Shown here in pieces: positions 47,423 to 57,228 of a stretch of DNA of 64,000 bases (within the stretch, counting starts at the first letter, position 1; every line of letters begins with the position of its first letter). The notes under the pieces are model-generated. The model had not been told where the DNA came from. It did not search any database and worked only from the letters and a program-made list of their open reading frames with translations. A program made the position numbers and the translations under genes. Origin of the DNA: Brucella haematophila (GTDB lineage Bacteria; Pseudomonadota; Alphaproteobacteria; Rhizobiales; Rhizobiaceae); the NCBI RefSeq assembly GCF_005938105.1, contig NZ_VCPE01000001.1:434001-498000 (forward strand), given 5' to 3'.

Positions 47423-49939
47423 GTGACACTGAATTTGAAACCCGCCGCTGCATCTGCCACTTTTGCCCTGCCGGACCGTTTTATCGAATGGTTCGGTTCC
47501 AAGGGCTGGTCGCCGCGCGCTCATCAGCTTGAATTGCTGGGACGTGCCGAAGAAGGGCAATCGACCTTGCTGATTGCGCCGACCGGCGCGGGCAAGACGC
47601 TGGCCGGGTTTTTGCCAGCGCTGGTGGATTTGGAACGAAATGGCCGTAAAAAGCCGGGCGTGGCGAAGCGCGGCGTCCATACGTTGTATATCTCGCCGTT
47701 AAAGGCGTTGGCCGTTGATATCCATCGCAATCTCACCGTGCCAGTCGAGGAAATGGGGCTTGATATCACCATTGAGACCCGCACCGGCGATACGCCCGCG
47801 CATAAGCGCCAGCGGCAGAAACTGGCACCGCCCGATATTCTGCTGACGACACCCGAACAACTTGCCCTGCTGATTGCGTCCAAAGGGGCGGACCAGTTCT
47901 TCAAGGGGTTGCGCTATGTGGTGCTGGATGAGTTGCATTCGCTGGTGATTTCCAAGCGCGGCCATTTGCTGGCGCTGGGCCTGGCGCGGCTGCGCCGCCT
48001 GCAACCGCAATTGCAAACCATCGGCCTGTCCGCGACCGTGGCAGAACCGGACGAGTTGCGCCGCTGGCTGGTGGAGCAGGACGGTACTGGTCCCAAAGCC
48101 GGTCTGGTGACGGTGGATGGTGGCGCGAAACCGGAAATATCCATTCTCGATTCCGAGGAGCGGGTGCCCTGGGCCGGACATTCCGCGCGCTATGCGATTG
48201 CAGATGTTTATGAGGCGATCCGGACGCATCGGACCACGCTGCTTTTCGTCAATACGCGCAGCCAGGCGGAAATGCTGTTTCAGGAGCTGTGGCGCATCAA
48301 TGATGCTACGCTGCCGATTGCCTTGCATCATGGCTCGCTCGATGCCAGCCAGCGCCGCAAGGTCGAGCAGGCCATGGCCGCCAATACGTTGCGGGCGGTT
48401 GTCGCGACGTCCACGCTCGATCTGGGTATCGACTGGGGAGATGTCGATCTGGTTATCCATGTCGGTGCGCCCAAGGGGGCGAGCCGTCTGGCGCAGCGTA
48501 TCGGTCGCGCCAACCACCGCATGGACGAACCGAGCCGCGCCATTCTGGTGCCCGCTAACCGTTTCGAGGTTATGGAGTGTCGCGCCGCACTCGACGCCAA
48601 TTATCTGGGCGCGCAGGATACGCCACCGCTGATCGACGGCGCGCTTGATGTGCTGGCGCAGCACGTACTGGGCATGGCCTGTGCCGAACCATTCAATGCC
48701 GATCAGCTTTTTGCAGAAGTACGCAGTGCTGCACCCTACATGAACCTTTCGCGCCAAAGCTTTGATCGCATTCTGGATTTTGTCGCAACGGGTGGTTATG
48801 CGCTCAAAACCTATGAACGCTTTGCCAAAATCCGCAAGACGGTGGATGGGACATGGCGGGTGTCCAATCCGCGGATTGCGCAGCAATATCGCCTGAATAT
48901 CGGAACGATTGTCGAAGCACCGGAGCTGAATGTCCGGCTCACACGCGGCGGCAAAAAGGCCAGCGCCTATGGTGGCCGGGTTTTGGGCCGGATCGAAGAG
49001 TATTTTCTGGAAACGATGACACCGGGCGATACTTTCCTGTTTGCTGGAAAGGTGTTGCGCTTTGAAGGCATTCGCGAAAATGAATGCATCACGACCAATG
49101 CCGCCGGACAGGATGCGAAGATACCGGTCTATGCAGGCGGAAAATTTCCGCTTTCGACCTATCTCGCTTCGCAGGTACGGGCCATGCTGGCCGACCGCAC
49201 GCGCTGGCAGTTTTTGCCCGAGCAGGTGCGTGAATGGCTGGAAGTGCAGGAATTCAAATCCGTGCTGCCGCGCACCGATGAATTGCTGATCGAGACTTTT
49301 CCGCGTGGTGGACGGTTCTACATGGTGGCCTATCCATTTGAGGGCAGGCTTGCCCATCAGACGCTTGGCATGTTGCTGACGCGCCGTCTGGAGCGCATGG
49401 GCGCACATCCGCTGGGCTTCGTCGCCACCGATTATTCGCTGGGTCTGTGGGGGCTCAAGGATATGGGCGCGATGATCCGCTCCGGCGCGCTCAATCTCAC
49501 ACGCCTGTTCGATGAGGACATGCTGGGCGACGATCTCGAAGCATGGCTCGATGAAAGCTATCTTTTAAAGCGCACTTTCCGCAATTGCGCCGTCATTTCC
49601 GGCTTGATCGAACGGCGTCATCCGGGACTGGAAAAGACCGGGCGGCAGGTGACCGTTTCCACCGATCTGATCTATGACGTCCTGCGCGGTCATGAACCGG
49701 ACCACATCTTGTTGCAGGCGACGCGGGCGGATGCAGCGACAGGACTTCTCGATATCAAGCGCCTCGGCGATATGCTGGCGCGCGTGAAAGGACATCTTTT
49801 GCACAAACCGCTTGATCGTATTTCGCCACTGGCCCTGCCGGTGATGCTGGAAATCGGGCGCGAGCGTGTGGCGGGTGAGGGCGATGAAATGCTGCTCGAA
49901 GAAACGGCCGACGATCTCATCCGCGAGGCGATGGAATGA
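47423..49939 (+). CDS. Ligase-associated DEXH (Lhr-type) DNA helicase
   Basis: The GTG at 47423 follows GGGGG and gives 838 residues. Helicase motif I is APTGAGKT (about 51-58), motif II is LDELHSL, and the C-terminal Lhr core has RLTRGGKKASAYGGR and later winged-helix-like regions. Lhr-type helicases unwind DNA in repair. The divergent layout to the exonuclease/ligase leaves about 120 bp for promoters. Confidence 0.9.
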   Translation: MTLNLKPAAASATFALPDRFIEWFGSKGWSPRAHQLELLGRAEEGQSTLLIAPTGAGKTLAGFLPALVDLERNGRKKPGVAKRGVHTLYISPLKALAVDIHRNLTVPVEEMGLDITIETRTGDTPAHKRQRQKLAPPDILLTTPEQLALLIASKGADQFFKGLRYVVLDELHSLVISKRGHLLALGLARLRRLQPQLQTIGLSATVAEPDELRRWLVEQDGTGPKAGLVTVDGGAKPEISILDSEERVPWAGHSARYAIADVYEAIRTHRTTLLFVNTRSQAEMLFQELWRINDATLPIALHHGSLDASQRRKVEQAMAANTLRAVVATSTLDLGIDWGDVDLVIHVGAPKGASRLAQRIGRANHRMDEPSRAILVPANRFEVMECRAALDANYLGAQDTPPLIDGALDVLAQHVLGMACAEPFNADQLFAEVRSAAPYMNLSRQSFDRILDFVATGGYALKTYERFAKIRKTVDGTWRVSNPRIAQQYRLNIGTIVEAPELNVRLTRGGKKASAYGGRVLGRIEEYFLETMTPGDTFLFAGKVLRFEGIRENECITTNAAGQDAKIPVYAGGKFPLSTYLASQVRAMLADRTRWQFLPEQVREWLEVQEFKSVLPRTDELLIETFPRGGRFYMVAYPFEGRLAHQTLGMLLTRRLERMGAHPLGFVATDYSLGLWGLKDMGAMIRSGALNLTRLFDEDMLGDDLEAWLDESYLLKRTFRNCAVISGLIERRHPGLEKTGRQVTVSTDLIYDVLRGHEPDHILLQATRADAATGLLDIKRLGDMLARVKGHLLHKPLDRISPLALPVMLEIGRERVAGEGDEMLLEETADDLIREAME

Positions 49940-49963
49940 GGACGGGGGAATGAGGATCGGGAA

Positions 49964-50680
49964 ATGAGAACCGCTGTCTGGAGCAATGGCGAGGCTTATA
50001 GTCTGGCGCATATGGAAGTGCGCGGGACTGCTGCCGTTTGCGATCCTTCAGGCGCGCTTTTCCTGCCGGATTTGAACATGCTGGTCGTGTCCGATCTGCA
50101 TCTTGAAAAGGGCTCGTCCTTTGCGCGGCGTGGGCAACTCATCCCGCCTTATGACACGGCAGCTACGCTCGACATGCTGGCTGCGGCGATTGCCCGTTAC
50201 CAGCCGAAAACGATCATCAGCCTCGGCGACAGTTTTCACGATCCGAAAGCCAGCGAACGTCTGCCGTCGCTTTATGCCATTCGGTTGAAATCGCTGATGG
50301 AACAGCGCGACTGGTTCTGGATCACTGGCAATCATGATCCTGAACGTCCGGTCGATCTGCCGGGCGATTGCGTTGGGGAGTTGGCTGTCGGACCGCTGGT
50401 TTTTCGGCACGAACCTTCGCTCAAGCTTGGACAGGGCGAGATTGCGGGGCACTTGCACCCGGCGGCGCGCATCGTACGGCGCGGGCGCTCGGTGCGCCGC
50501 CCCTGTTTTGTCAGCGATGGCGAAAGGCTGATCATGCCCGCCTTTGGTGCCTATACCGGCGCGCTTAATGTGCTGGATCGCGCTTTTCGCGGCCTTTTCG
50601 TGGATGAAACGCTACGCGCTTATATGTTGGGGCAAGGCAAGGTCTATCCGATTGCCCGTGGCGCACTACATGGCGGGTGA
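49964..50680 (+). CDS. pdeM: PdeM-type metallophosphoesterase
   Basis: The 238-residue protein has the calcineurin-like metal motifs in order: VSDLHLEKGSSFARRGQ, SLGDSFHD, TGNHDPERP and AGHLHPAARI. The phrase LIPPYDTAATLDML is typical of the PdeM family. It is probably a phosphodiesterase/endonuclease acting with the helicase, exonuclease and ligase. It starts 24 bases after the helicase. Confidence 0.9.
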   Translation: MRTAVWSNGEAYSLAHMEVRGTAAVCDPSGALFLPDLNMLVVSDLHLEKGSSFARRGQLIPPYDTAATLDMLAAAIARYQPKTIISLGDSFHDPKASERLPSLYAIRLKSLMEQRDWFWITGNHDPERPVDLPGDCVGELAVGPLVFRHEPSLKLGQGEIAGHLHPAARIVRRGRSVRRPCFVSDGERLIMPAFGAYTGALNVLDRAFRGLFVDETLRAYMLGQGKVYPIARGALHGG

Positions 50681-50747
50681 TTAGTTTGGTTTTACGGATT
50701 CTAATTGCAGTTTTTTCTGTTAATTTAGAGAATAAAGACTACAACTA

Positions 50748-51041
50748 TTAATTCGAAGCGCTTGGGATTATAGCTGGACCTGACACAGCTGCATCCGTTA
50801 TATCTAGGGGTATATAACCGTTTCCTTCTCTGTCTGTATAGATTCCGCTTAGTATTAACATTGAATTCTGCGATATTGCAATTTGCGATAGTTTGATAAC
50901 ATCTTTTTGAAATTCATCGATTTCAGATCTTCTATATATGACATTGAAAAGATAATTACCATCAATTAGAGTTAATTGATAAGAATATCTGTCTGTGTAT
51001 AATTTAAGCATGCCGAATGGATGATTGGATAGATATTTCAT
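50748..51041 (-). CDS. Small AT-rich protein A, paralogue of the 51290 gene
   Basis: The 97-residue protein has SNHPFGMLKLYTDRYSYQL, then EFQKDVIKLSQIAISQNSML, LSGIYTDREGNGYIPLDITD and a C-terminal tail. It is clearly a sister of the gene at 51290. The patch is far more AT-rich than the neighbours, with different codon use. No signal peptide or family recognised. Confidence 0.65.
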   Translation of the reverse strand: MKYLSNHPFGMLKLYTDRYSYQLTLIDGNYLFNVIYRRSEIDEFQKDVIKLSQIAISQNSMLILSGIYTDREGNGYIPLDITDAAVSGPAIIPSASN

Positions 51042-51127
51042 TTTATAATCCTGATAAAATCAATTTGATCATTGAAAACTGTAGATCGTACAAAGGCCTG
51101 GCACATCCGATTCAAGAACGGTTCCTT

Positions 51128-51219
51128 CTAGAACGAAATGTGTCCGAACCAACCGGTGAGGATCGCCAGAACAACTGTGACAGGCAATATAGCAGCATAT
51201 AGTGGTGAGTGATGTTATA
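51128..51219 (-). pseudogene. Decayed copy of the 3' end of the TIGR02186 gene
   Basis: Read on the minus strand, this stretch aligns with the last about 30 codons of the 51677-52501 gene. YNxxHxYxLLY is followed by a one-base deletion, then VTVVLAILTGWFGHISF and a stop, against VFLAVFTGWFGRILFRKD in the intact gene. It lies between the two small paralogues. The likely history is a tandem duplication of gene end plus small gene, then decay. Confidence 0.65.
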
Positions 51220-51289
51220 GGAATATTCAGTATCATATTTGAATATTCAATAATAATACAGGATATTTCCAAAATTGCTTTAGATAAAT

Positions 51290-51562
51290 CTAAGCTTTAG
51301 CTGACAATAGTATGTCAGTTATATTTAAAGATATGTAACCATTTCCATCTATGTAGTTACCACTTAATGTTAGCGTCGATTTTTGCGCTATCGCAGATTG
51401 CGCTGATCGAATGATATCCTTTTGAAATTCGTTCATATGAGATGAATCATATGAATTCAGGAAATAATAATTTGAGTTAACGTCGACAAGTGTCAGCTGA
51501 TAAGAATTTTCCGATATGTATACCTTAATTGTACGGAAAGGATGATTTGAGAAAGAAGTCAT
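51290..51562 (-). CDS. Small AT-rich protein B, paralogue of the 50748 gene
   Basis: The 90-residue protein has SNHPFRTIKVYISENSYQL, EFQKDIIRSAQSAIAQKSTL and LSGNYIDGNGYISLNITD, aligning along its length with the 50748 product. It has no signal peptide. It lies downstream of the TIGR02186 gene on the same strand. Confidence 0.65.
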   Translation of the reverse strand: MTSFSNHPFRTIKVYISENSYQLTLVDVNSNYYFLNSYDSSHMNEFQKDIIRSAQSAIAQKSTLTLSGNYIDGNGYISLNITDILLSAKA

Positions 51563-51676
51563 TTTTATATCCTTTTATAGAGAAATATCTATTTTTACTA
51601 TTCAAGGCTATCAGTTTTGCGGATGGCTGCAACTGTTAGTTGTTACTGCATTTAATGCTCTTTCTGCTTGGAGATT

Positions 51677-52501
51677 TTAGTCTTTCCGGAACAGGATACG
51701 TCCGAACCAGCCGGTGAAGACCGCAAGGAAAACCGCGAACAAACCATAGAGCAGGCTATATTGGTGGGCGGCGTTATAGACGCTTTGTTCCAGACCGGCC
51801 TTGACGATTTCGAGGCTGGCATTGGCTTCACGCAGAAAGACGCCATTACGAAACAGGAGCGCGCGCGCCTTGTGTCGCCCCACCGGAACATTGGCGGGCA
51901 GGTTCAACGTTGCGCGAAACAGGGTGCGAGATACGAATTCCACGCCGCCGATGCGCTGGCTGTAAAGACCCTGCCGGATTTTCATCTCGCGAAGCTCGGT
52001 GCCGAATTTCGGAATATTGCCTGAAAGGCTCGAAGGGTCTTCCGGGTTCAGATAGAAATTGCGAACCCCAACTGAAAGCTGGCGGTAGATTTTCTCATCC
52101 GCGATATCCTGCAGATTGCGCGTCGAGGCGAGCGAATAAGACAGCGGAACGCCGAGAAAGGTTTCGGAGCTGGCGTTGATCCAGACGCCCAGATAACGCT
52201 CCTTCTTGCGCACCACCAGATTGCGCTCAGGTCCCTGCAAAACCACGATGATATCGTAGCGTCCCTGTCGCTGGATCATCGGATCAGCATTGTCCAGTGC
52301 GCCGAAAATCGTCAGGTCCGTGCCGCCGAAATTGGAGGTAATGGCGATGGTTTCGGTCGAAAGGCCGATATCGATGGTTTCTTCCGCAGGGGTCTGCAAT
52401 TGCGGCACCGTGTTGCCGTCACCGCTGGCATTGACCTGTGCAAAAGCCGCGCCCGCGATCAGCGATAGCGCCATTGCCGAAGTGAGAGCAGCGGCCCGCA
52501 T
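51677..52501 (-). CDS. TIGR02186-type membrane-anchored protein linked to TauE
   Basis: The 274-residue protein has a signal peptide (MRAAALTSAMALSLIAGAAFA), a large periplasmic domain (TIDIGLSTETIAITSNFGG, RQGRYDIIVVLQGPERNLVV) and a C-terminal membrane segment (YSLLYGLFAVFLAVFTGWFG). Family members lie next to TauE/SafE transporters, as here (start 1-2 bp after the transporter). A role in sulfur-compound export is inferred. Confidence 0.8.
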   Translation of the reverse strand: MRAAALTSAMALSLIAGAAFAQVNASGDGNTVPQLQTPAEETIDIGLSTETIAITSNFGGTDLTIFGALDNADPMIQRQGRYDIIVVLQGPERNLVVRKKERYLGVWINASSETFLGVPLSYSLASTRNLQDIADEKIYRQLSVGVRNFYLNPEDPSSLSGNIPKFGTELREMKIRQGLYSQRIGGVEFVSRTLFRATLNLPANVPVGRHKARALLFRNGVFLREANASLEIVKAGLEQSVYNAAHQYSLLYGLFAVFLAVFTGWFGRILFRKD

Positions 52502-52502
52502 C

Positions 52503-53444
52503 TCAAAAATCCGCTATTGTGATCGAGAACAGATTGTCCGGTCGTACGAACAGGCCAAAGGCAAGGCGCAGTGCAACGGCTAAAACCAACAGGGCAAGCA
52601 AGAGCCGCAACTGTTCGCCGCGCAGCTTCTGCCCGGCGCGTGCGCCATATTGCGCGCCGATCACGCCGCCCACCATCAGCAGGAAGGCCAGCACGATATC
52701 GATCGACTGGTTGGTCGTTGCCTGCATGACCGTGGTGAAAGCGGTCACGAATGTGATCTGGAAGAGTGAGGTGCCCACGACCACATTGGTCGGCACATGC
52801 AAAAGATAGATCAGCGCTGGCACCATAATGAAGCCGCCGCCGACACCCATCACCGACGACAGAAGGCCGATGAAAAAGCCGATGCCGAGAACGGGGATGA
52901 TGCTGACATAGATGGTCGAGGCTCGGAACCGCATCTTGAACGGCAGCTTGTGGATCCATGTGTGCTGGCCGGGTCGGCGTATCGCACCGCCTTTCTTGAC
53001 CCGCCGCAAAGCGCGCAGGCTTTCCACCAGCATCAGTCCGCCGACGCTGCCGAGGAAAAACACATAGAGGATCGAGACGATCAGATCGAGCTGACCCAGT
53101 TCGCGCAGCCACGAGAAGACGAAAATACCAAGTAGCGATCCGACAATACCGCCAGCCACGAGAAACAGGCCGAGCTTGATATCGAGCGTTCGCCGTTTGA
53201 AGTGGACGAGCGCGCCGGAAACGGACGAAGCGATAACCTGATTGGCGCCGGTCGCAACGGCGATGGCAGGTGGAATATTGTAGAAGATCAGGAGTGGCGT
53301 GATCAGAAAGCCGCCGCCAACACCAAACAATCCGGACAGAAAGCCAACCGCAGCGCCCATGCTGAGCAGAACCAGCATGTTGACCGATAATTCTGCAATG
53401 GGAAGATAAATACCCAATTCCGAACCCGGCTCTGACGGACGCAT
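52503..53444 (-). CDS. TauE/SafE family sulfite or sulfur-compound exporter
   Basis: The ATG at 53444 gives 313 residues; a GTG at 53492 is also possible. It is an integral membrane protein with two TauE halves, each with a GVGGGF motif (SGLFGVGGGFLITPLLIFY early, SSVMGVGGGFIMVPALIYLL later) and about eight membrane segments. The family exports sulfite, sulfoacetate or similar anions. It sits directly before the TIGR02186 gene in the same operon. Confidence 0.85.
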   Translation of the reverse strand: MRPSEPGSELGIYLPIAELSVNMLVLLSMGAAVGFLSGLFGVGGGFLITPLLIFYNIPPAIAVATGANQVIASSVSGALVHFKRRTLDIKLGLFLVAGGIVGSLLGIFVFSWLRELGQLDLIVSILYVFFLGSVGGLMLVESLRALRRVKKGGAIRRPGQHTWIHKLPFKMRFRASTIYVSIIPVLGIGFFIGLLSSVMGVGGGFIMVPALIYLLHVPTNVVVGTSLFQITFVTAFTTVMQATTNQSIDIVLAFLLMVGGVIGAQYGARAGQKLRGEQLRLLLALLVLAVALRLAFGLFVRPDNLFSITIADF

Positions 53445-53625
53445 ACGCTCTACGGCCCGCTGCGGTCGCGCAATTCCGCGAGGCCTGTTCACCTACCGTC
53501 TTGCGCTGCCGGGACCGTTAAGTCAAACGCCGATTGTCATTACGGTTACCTTGCGCCGGACGTGTTACTTTCCTGCAATGGTATGCCGCGTTTAGCGGCA
53601 TTTTCTGAGCTCTCTGCGACAGATC

Positions 53626-56600
53626 TTACGTGTTCTTCTGCAACAGCAGCTGAACCAGCTTCTGATCGACATTACCGGTCGGTTGCAGACCATTGGCCTT
53701 CTGGAACGAGGCAATGGCCGTGCGGGTCTTACCACCCATCACGCCGTCGGCGGTGCCGACATCATAGCCGTTCTTCTGAAGGATGAGCTGGATGTTGCGA
53801 ACCGCCTTCTTCATGTCGACCGAGCCGGTGGTGGTTGGCTTGGCTTCCGTCCATGCGTCCGGCACGTCAATGGAGTTGGTGGCTTCGTTCAGCGGCTTCG
53901 GCTTCCACGACTGGACGGTGGCCTTGGCCTGTTCCAGTTGTTCCGGTTTCAGCACTTCGGCAATCTGATCGCGCTTCTGTGCCGCGTCCTTGTCGCCGGA
54001 ATTGGCGGCCAGCGCAAACCACTTGTAGCTTTCTTCCAGGTTAACCGGAATGCCGAGGCCCTTGGCTGCGAGGATGCCAAGATTGAACTGGCTGTCCTTC
54101 ACGCCAAGATCGGCAGCTTCGGTAAACCAGCGAGCGGCGGAGGCATTGTCCGGAGCGCCATTTGCGCCGGTTGCAAACAGGACGGCGAGATTGTGCATCG
54201 CGCTTGCATTGCCCTGCTGCGCGGAAAGCTGATACCAGGTCTTGGCCTTGTCCAGATCGCGGGGCATGCCGAGGCCTTTTTCATTGAAATTGCCAAGGCG
54301 ATATTGCGCCGGGGCAAAGCCCTGACCGGCGGAAATGTCATACCACTGCGCGGCTTTGTTAAAGTCGGCGGTAACGCCGCGACCTTCCATATAGCGATTG
54401 CCGATTTCGAACAGGGCGCGTGCGTCGCCCATGGCGGCTGCCTCGCGCAGAGCTGCCGGGCCAGCTTCTTCCGGAATGGCCGGGATAGCGACCTGAGCCG
54501 GTGCCGAAGGCGAAGCAGCCTGTTCAGGGGCAGAGACTTCGACCGGAGTGGTCGGCGCGCTGGCAATTACCGTTTCAATGGTGGGCGATTGGTCCGATGC
54601 AGCTGGCGCTTCCGCCTTTTCCTGACGCGGCTCGGTAATTTGTGGTGTCTCGGTCTGGGCCGGTGCTTCAGCCTGTGCAGGAGCCTGCGTTACTGCTGGC
54701 GTTTCGGCGGCAGGTGTTTCCGGCTGCGGAGCTAGATCGACGGTCGCGTCGGTCGGTTCATCGCGGGTGAGGAACGCACTGCCAACTTGCAGACCCGCCA
54801 TGGCGATCATGACGGCGCCAATTGCCATCAGGATCGGCTTGCGCTGGCGCTGCATAATGTCGCCAACGGATTTCTTCTTCTTGCCTGCGCCCTTGGTGGA
54901 ACCCTTCTGGAGCTGTTCGGATTCAGCGGCGGCAAGCTGTGCGGCGCGGCGCGCGGCGGTGATGAAATCAACCTTGCCGTTGGCTGCCAGAGCAGCGTCG
55001 GCGGCATCTTCGCGCTGGCGGCGTTCTTCGCGCACGCGCTTCATGATGGAGTTGAGGTCGGGCATGTGATCGCCGCCGAACCGTGCATCCGGTTCGTTTT
55101 CCACGATTGGCTCGACGGCGGCCATTTCGCTTTCAAAAGCCGGGGCGTCGTTCTTGTCGAAGTTTTCGGCCTTGAGATCGTTGTCGGTATTGACGTCGTT
55201 CTTCTCGGCGCGACGTCCGCGCATTGCCTTGGCAAGGCCACCGAACAGCGACGACTTGGCCGAAGCCTCGCCAGTCGGTGCGGTAACGACAGCGGTTTCG
55301 CCCTGAATGGTTGCGAAGGCAGCCTCGGCAGCAGCGGTCGCAGGCGAGCGGGAGGTGTTCAGGCGTGGCGCATTGGTTTCCGGAGCAGCGAAGCGGGGTG
55401 CTGGTTCCTCAGCCAAAGCCATTGCCGGGCGGGCATCGTCTTCACGCTTGTCGAAGCCACGATTGCCGAAGCTATCAGCATTTACGCTTTGGCTGCCCAT
55501 GTCCTGTTCAAGTCGGGACAGGCGATCCACGATCTTGACCAGCGTGTCGTGCACGGCTTCAAAAGTCTTGCTGTTGCGCTCGTCCGTGTTGCGGGCCAAC
55601 ATTTCCAGCGACTTCATATCGTCGGCCAACTGACGGGCAATGGTCGTGTCGCCCTGATTGCCGTGCTGGAGCACTCGCGCGACGGCACTTTCCGCAGCTT
55701 CGCGGGCTGCATCCAGAACCGTTTCGCGGTTCGTCGCAATCGAGCGCTCGATGGAGTCGAGGCGCGGCTTGATCTGGGCGAGTTCGGCAACCGGCTGGGC
55801 GAGATGGTGAGCAATATTGGCAATCTGGTCTTCCAGATTGCGGATCGCTTCGTTGTCGGCCAGATTTGGCATTTCATATTGCGGCGCTTGCAGCAATCCG
55901 AGCGAAATCTGTTGCGAAATATCGTCAAGGCGCCCTTCGAGCGTATGGATGGCGTCGCTGTCGATGGAGCGGTTGCCGTACTGCGCGTCCAGACGTTCGG
56001 TCAGTTCTGCAAAGCGGCGGTCAATGGTGTCGAGAACGGCAGGGTCTGGCTCCTGGCTGCGGCGTTCGGCATTTTCCAGCTTCTGGCCAATGGCTTCGAG
56101 GCGCGCCTCAACGCTGCGATAATCGGACTGGCTCAGATTTTCCGTAACCTTCGCGACTTGATTGGCCAGAAGGCTGATCTGATGCGCGAGCTGCTCGGCA
56201 ATCCGGTCGGGCAGGGCCTGTCCGCTTGAGAGCACGTCGATGCGCTGCGAAAGCTCGCTGAGCTTCTGGAACAAGACATCGGAGTTCTGGCGGGAAGCCG
56301 AACCGTCGATCTGGTCTGCAAGCTCGGCAAGGCGCTTCTCAATGCGCTCCAGACGGCGCGCATCTTCCTGATCAGGGCGCTGTGCGCGGCTGGTTGCGAT
56401 GATCGCACGGCTGATTTCATCCAGCCGGGTGTCGATCTGGTTCAGCATATCCTGTTCGAAAGGTGCGGCATTCTGCGGGTTCAGCGCATCTTCGATGGAA
56501 TGGGTGAGCCGACCGATCCGCTCTTCAATCGCGCTGAAAGCGTGGGATTGGGGCAGGGTGCCGATAGCCTCACGCATCTGCTCAAGACGCGAGCCAATGG

Positions 56601-57228
56601 CGTTCAAGGCCGGGTTAACGGCATCGTGACGCTTTTCGAAAGCCTGCATCTGCTCGTCAAAGCGGTCCCAGCGGTTGTCGAGACGGCGCAGGGTTTCTTC
56701 ACGGGCGAGTGTGTGAACAGTGCGGTTCAATTCGTCGAACTGACGGCGCAGAGCCTGCGCATTGGCCTCGCTGCTGCGTTCCGCAAGCAGGTGGACGCTT
56801 TCGCTGAGGCGATCGAAATCGTCGCTCATACGTTGCGAGAAACCTTCTTCGCTGGCAGCGCGTTGCATCCGCGACATTTCGCGGCTGGCATCGCTGATCT
56901 CGATGCTCGATGCGAAGCGGGGCTGCGCTTGTTCCTGCTGCTGGCGCTGGCTGTCACGGCGGCGGCGCAGATTGTCGGCGATCTCTGCGAGACCGGCTGC
57001 GGTGTCGTCCGTATAACGCGGGGCGGCGGGTTGGTGAGCAGCAAAGGAGGGAGCGTTCGGATGCGGTGCTTCGGGTGCGTCCTGTTCCAGCTCCATAAGG
57101 CGACGCTCAAGACCGGCAAGGGTACGGTCGAGCTCCTGCATGGCTGCGGAGGTTGGACGGCGCTCGCGATGCGCGTTCAAATCATCAATTCTGGAACGCG
57201 AACCGGAAGCTAGCTCTGGATTTGCCAT
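53626..57228 (-). CDS. PodJ-like polar protein: coiled coil, membrane segment, Sel1 repeats, peptidoglycan-binding domain
   Basis: From the ATG at 57228 the protein has 1200 residues. Long cytoplasmic coiled coils fill the first about 600. A membrane segment lies near 797-817 (LMAIGAVMIAMAGLQVG), then a Pro/Ala/Glu-rich linker. Sel1/TPR repeats cover about 925-1090 (EIGNRYMEGRGVTADFNKAA, then YRLGNFNEKGLGMPRDLDKA and others). A C-terminal peptidoglycan-binding domain (LILQKNGYDVGTADGVMGG) closes it. This order is that of PodJ, which organises the cell pole in Alphaproteobacteria. A polar role here is inferred. Confidence 0.8.
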   Translation of the reverse strand: MANPELASGSRSRIDDLNAHRERRPTSAAMQELDRTLAGLERRLMELEQDAPEAPHPNAPSFAAHQPAAPRYTDDTAAGLAEIADNLRRRRDSQRQQQEQAQPRFASSIEISDASREMSRMQRAASEEGFSQRMSDDFDRLSESVHLLAERSSEANAQALRRQFDELNRTVHTLAREETLRRLDNRWDRFDEQMQAFEKRHDAVNPALNAIGSRLEQMREAIGTLPQSHAFSAIEERIGRLTHSIEDALNPQNAAPFEQDMLNQIDTRLDEISRAIIATSRAQRPDQEDARRLERIEKRLAELADQIDGSASRQNSDVLFQKLSELSQRIDVLSSGQALPDRIAEQLAHQISLLANQVAKVTENLSQSDYRSVEARLEAIGQKLENAERRSQEPDPAVLDTIDRRFAELTERLDAQYGNRSIDSDAIHTLEGRLDDISQQISLGLLQAPQYEMPNLADNEAIRNLEDQIANIAHHLAQPVAELAQIKPRLDSIERSIATNRETVLDAAREAAESAVARVLQHGNQGDTTIARQLADDMKSLEMLARNTDERNSKTFEAVHDTLVKIVDRLSRLEQDMGSQSVNADSFGNRGFDKREDDARPAMALAEEPAPRFAAPETNAPRLNTSRSPATAAAEAAFATIQGETAVVTAPTGEASAKSSLFGGLAKAMRGRRAEKNDVNTDNDLKAENFDKNDAPAFESEMAAVEPIVENEPDARFGGDHMPDLNSIMKRVREERRQREDAADAALAANGKVDFITAARRAAQLAAAESEQLQKGSTKGAGKKKKSVGDIMQRQRKPILMAIGAVMIAMAGLQVGSAFLTRDEPTDATVDLAPQPETPAAETPAVTQAPAQAEAPAQTETPQITEPRQEKAEAPAASDQSPTIETVIASAPTTPVEVSAPEQAASPSAPAQVAIPAIPEEAGPAALREAAAMGDARALFEIGNRYMEGRGVTADFNKAAQWYDISAGQGFAPAQYRLGNFNEKGLGMPRDLDKAKTWYQLSAQQGNASAMHNLAVLFATGANGAPDNASAARWFTEAADLGVKDSQFNLGILAAKGLGIPVNLEESYKWFALAANSGDKDAAQKRDQIAEVLKPEQLEQAKATVQSWKPKPLNEATNSIDVPDAWTEAKPTTTGSVDMKKAVRNIQLILQKNGYDVGTADGVMGGKTRTAIASFQKANGLQPTGNVDQKLVQLLLQKNT

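Noticed and set aside
47699-49408. Long minus-strand frame (569 codons)
   Set aside because: It lies opposite the helicase gene, which has all motifs.
54787-56229. Long plus-strand frame (480 codons)
   Set aside because: It is antisense to the PodJ-like coiled-coil region; GC-rich repeats of codons produce the open frame.
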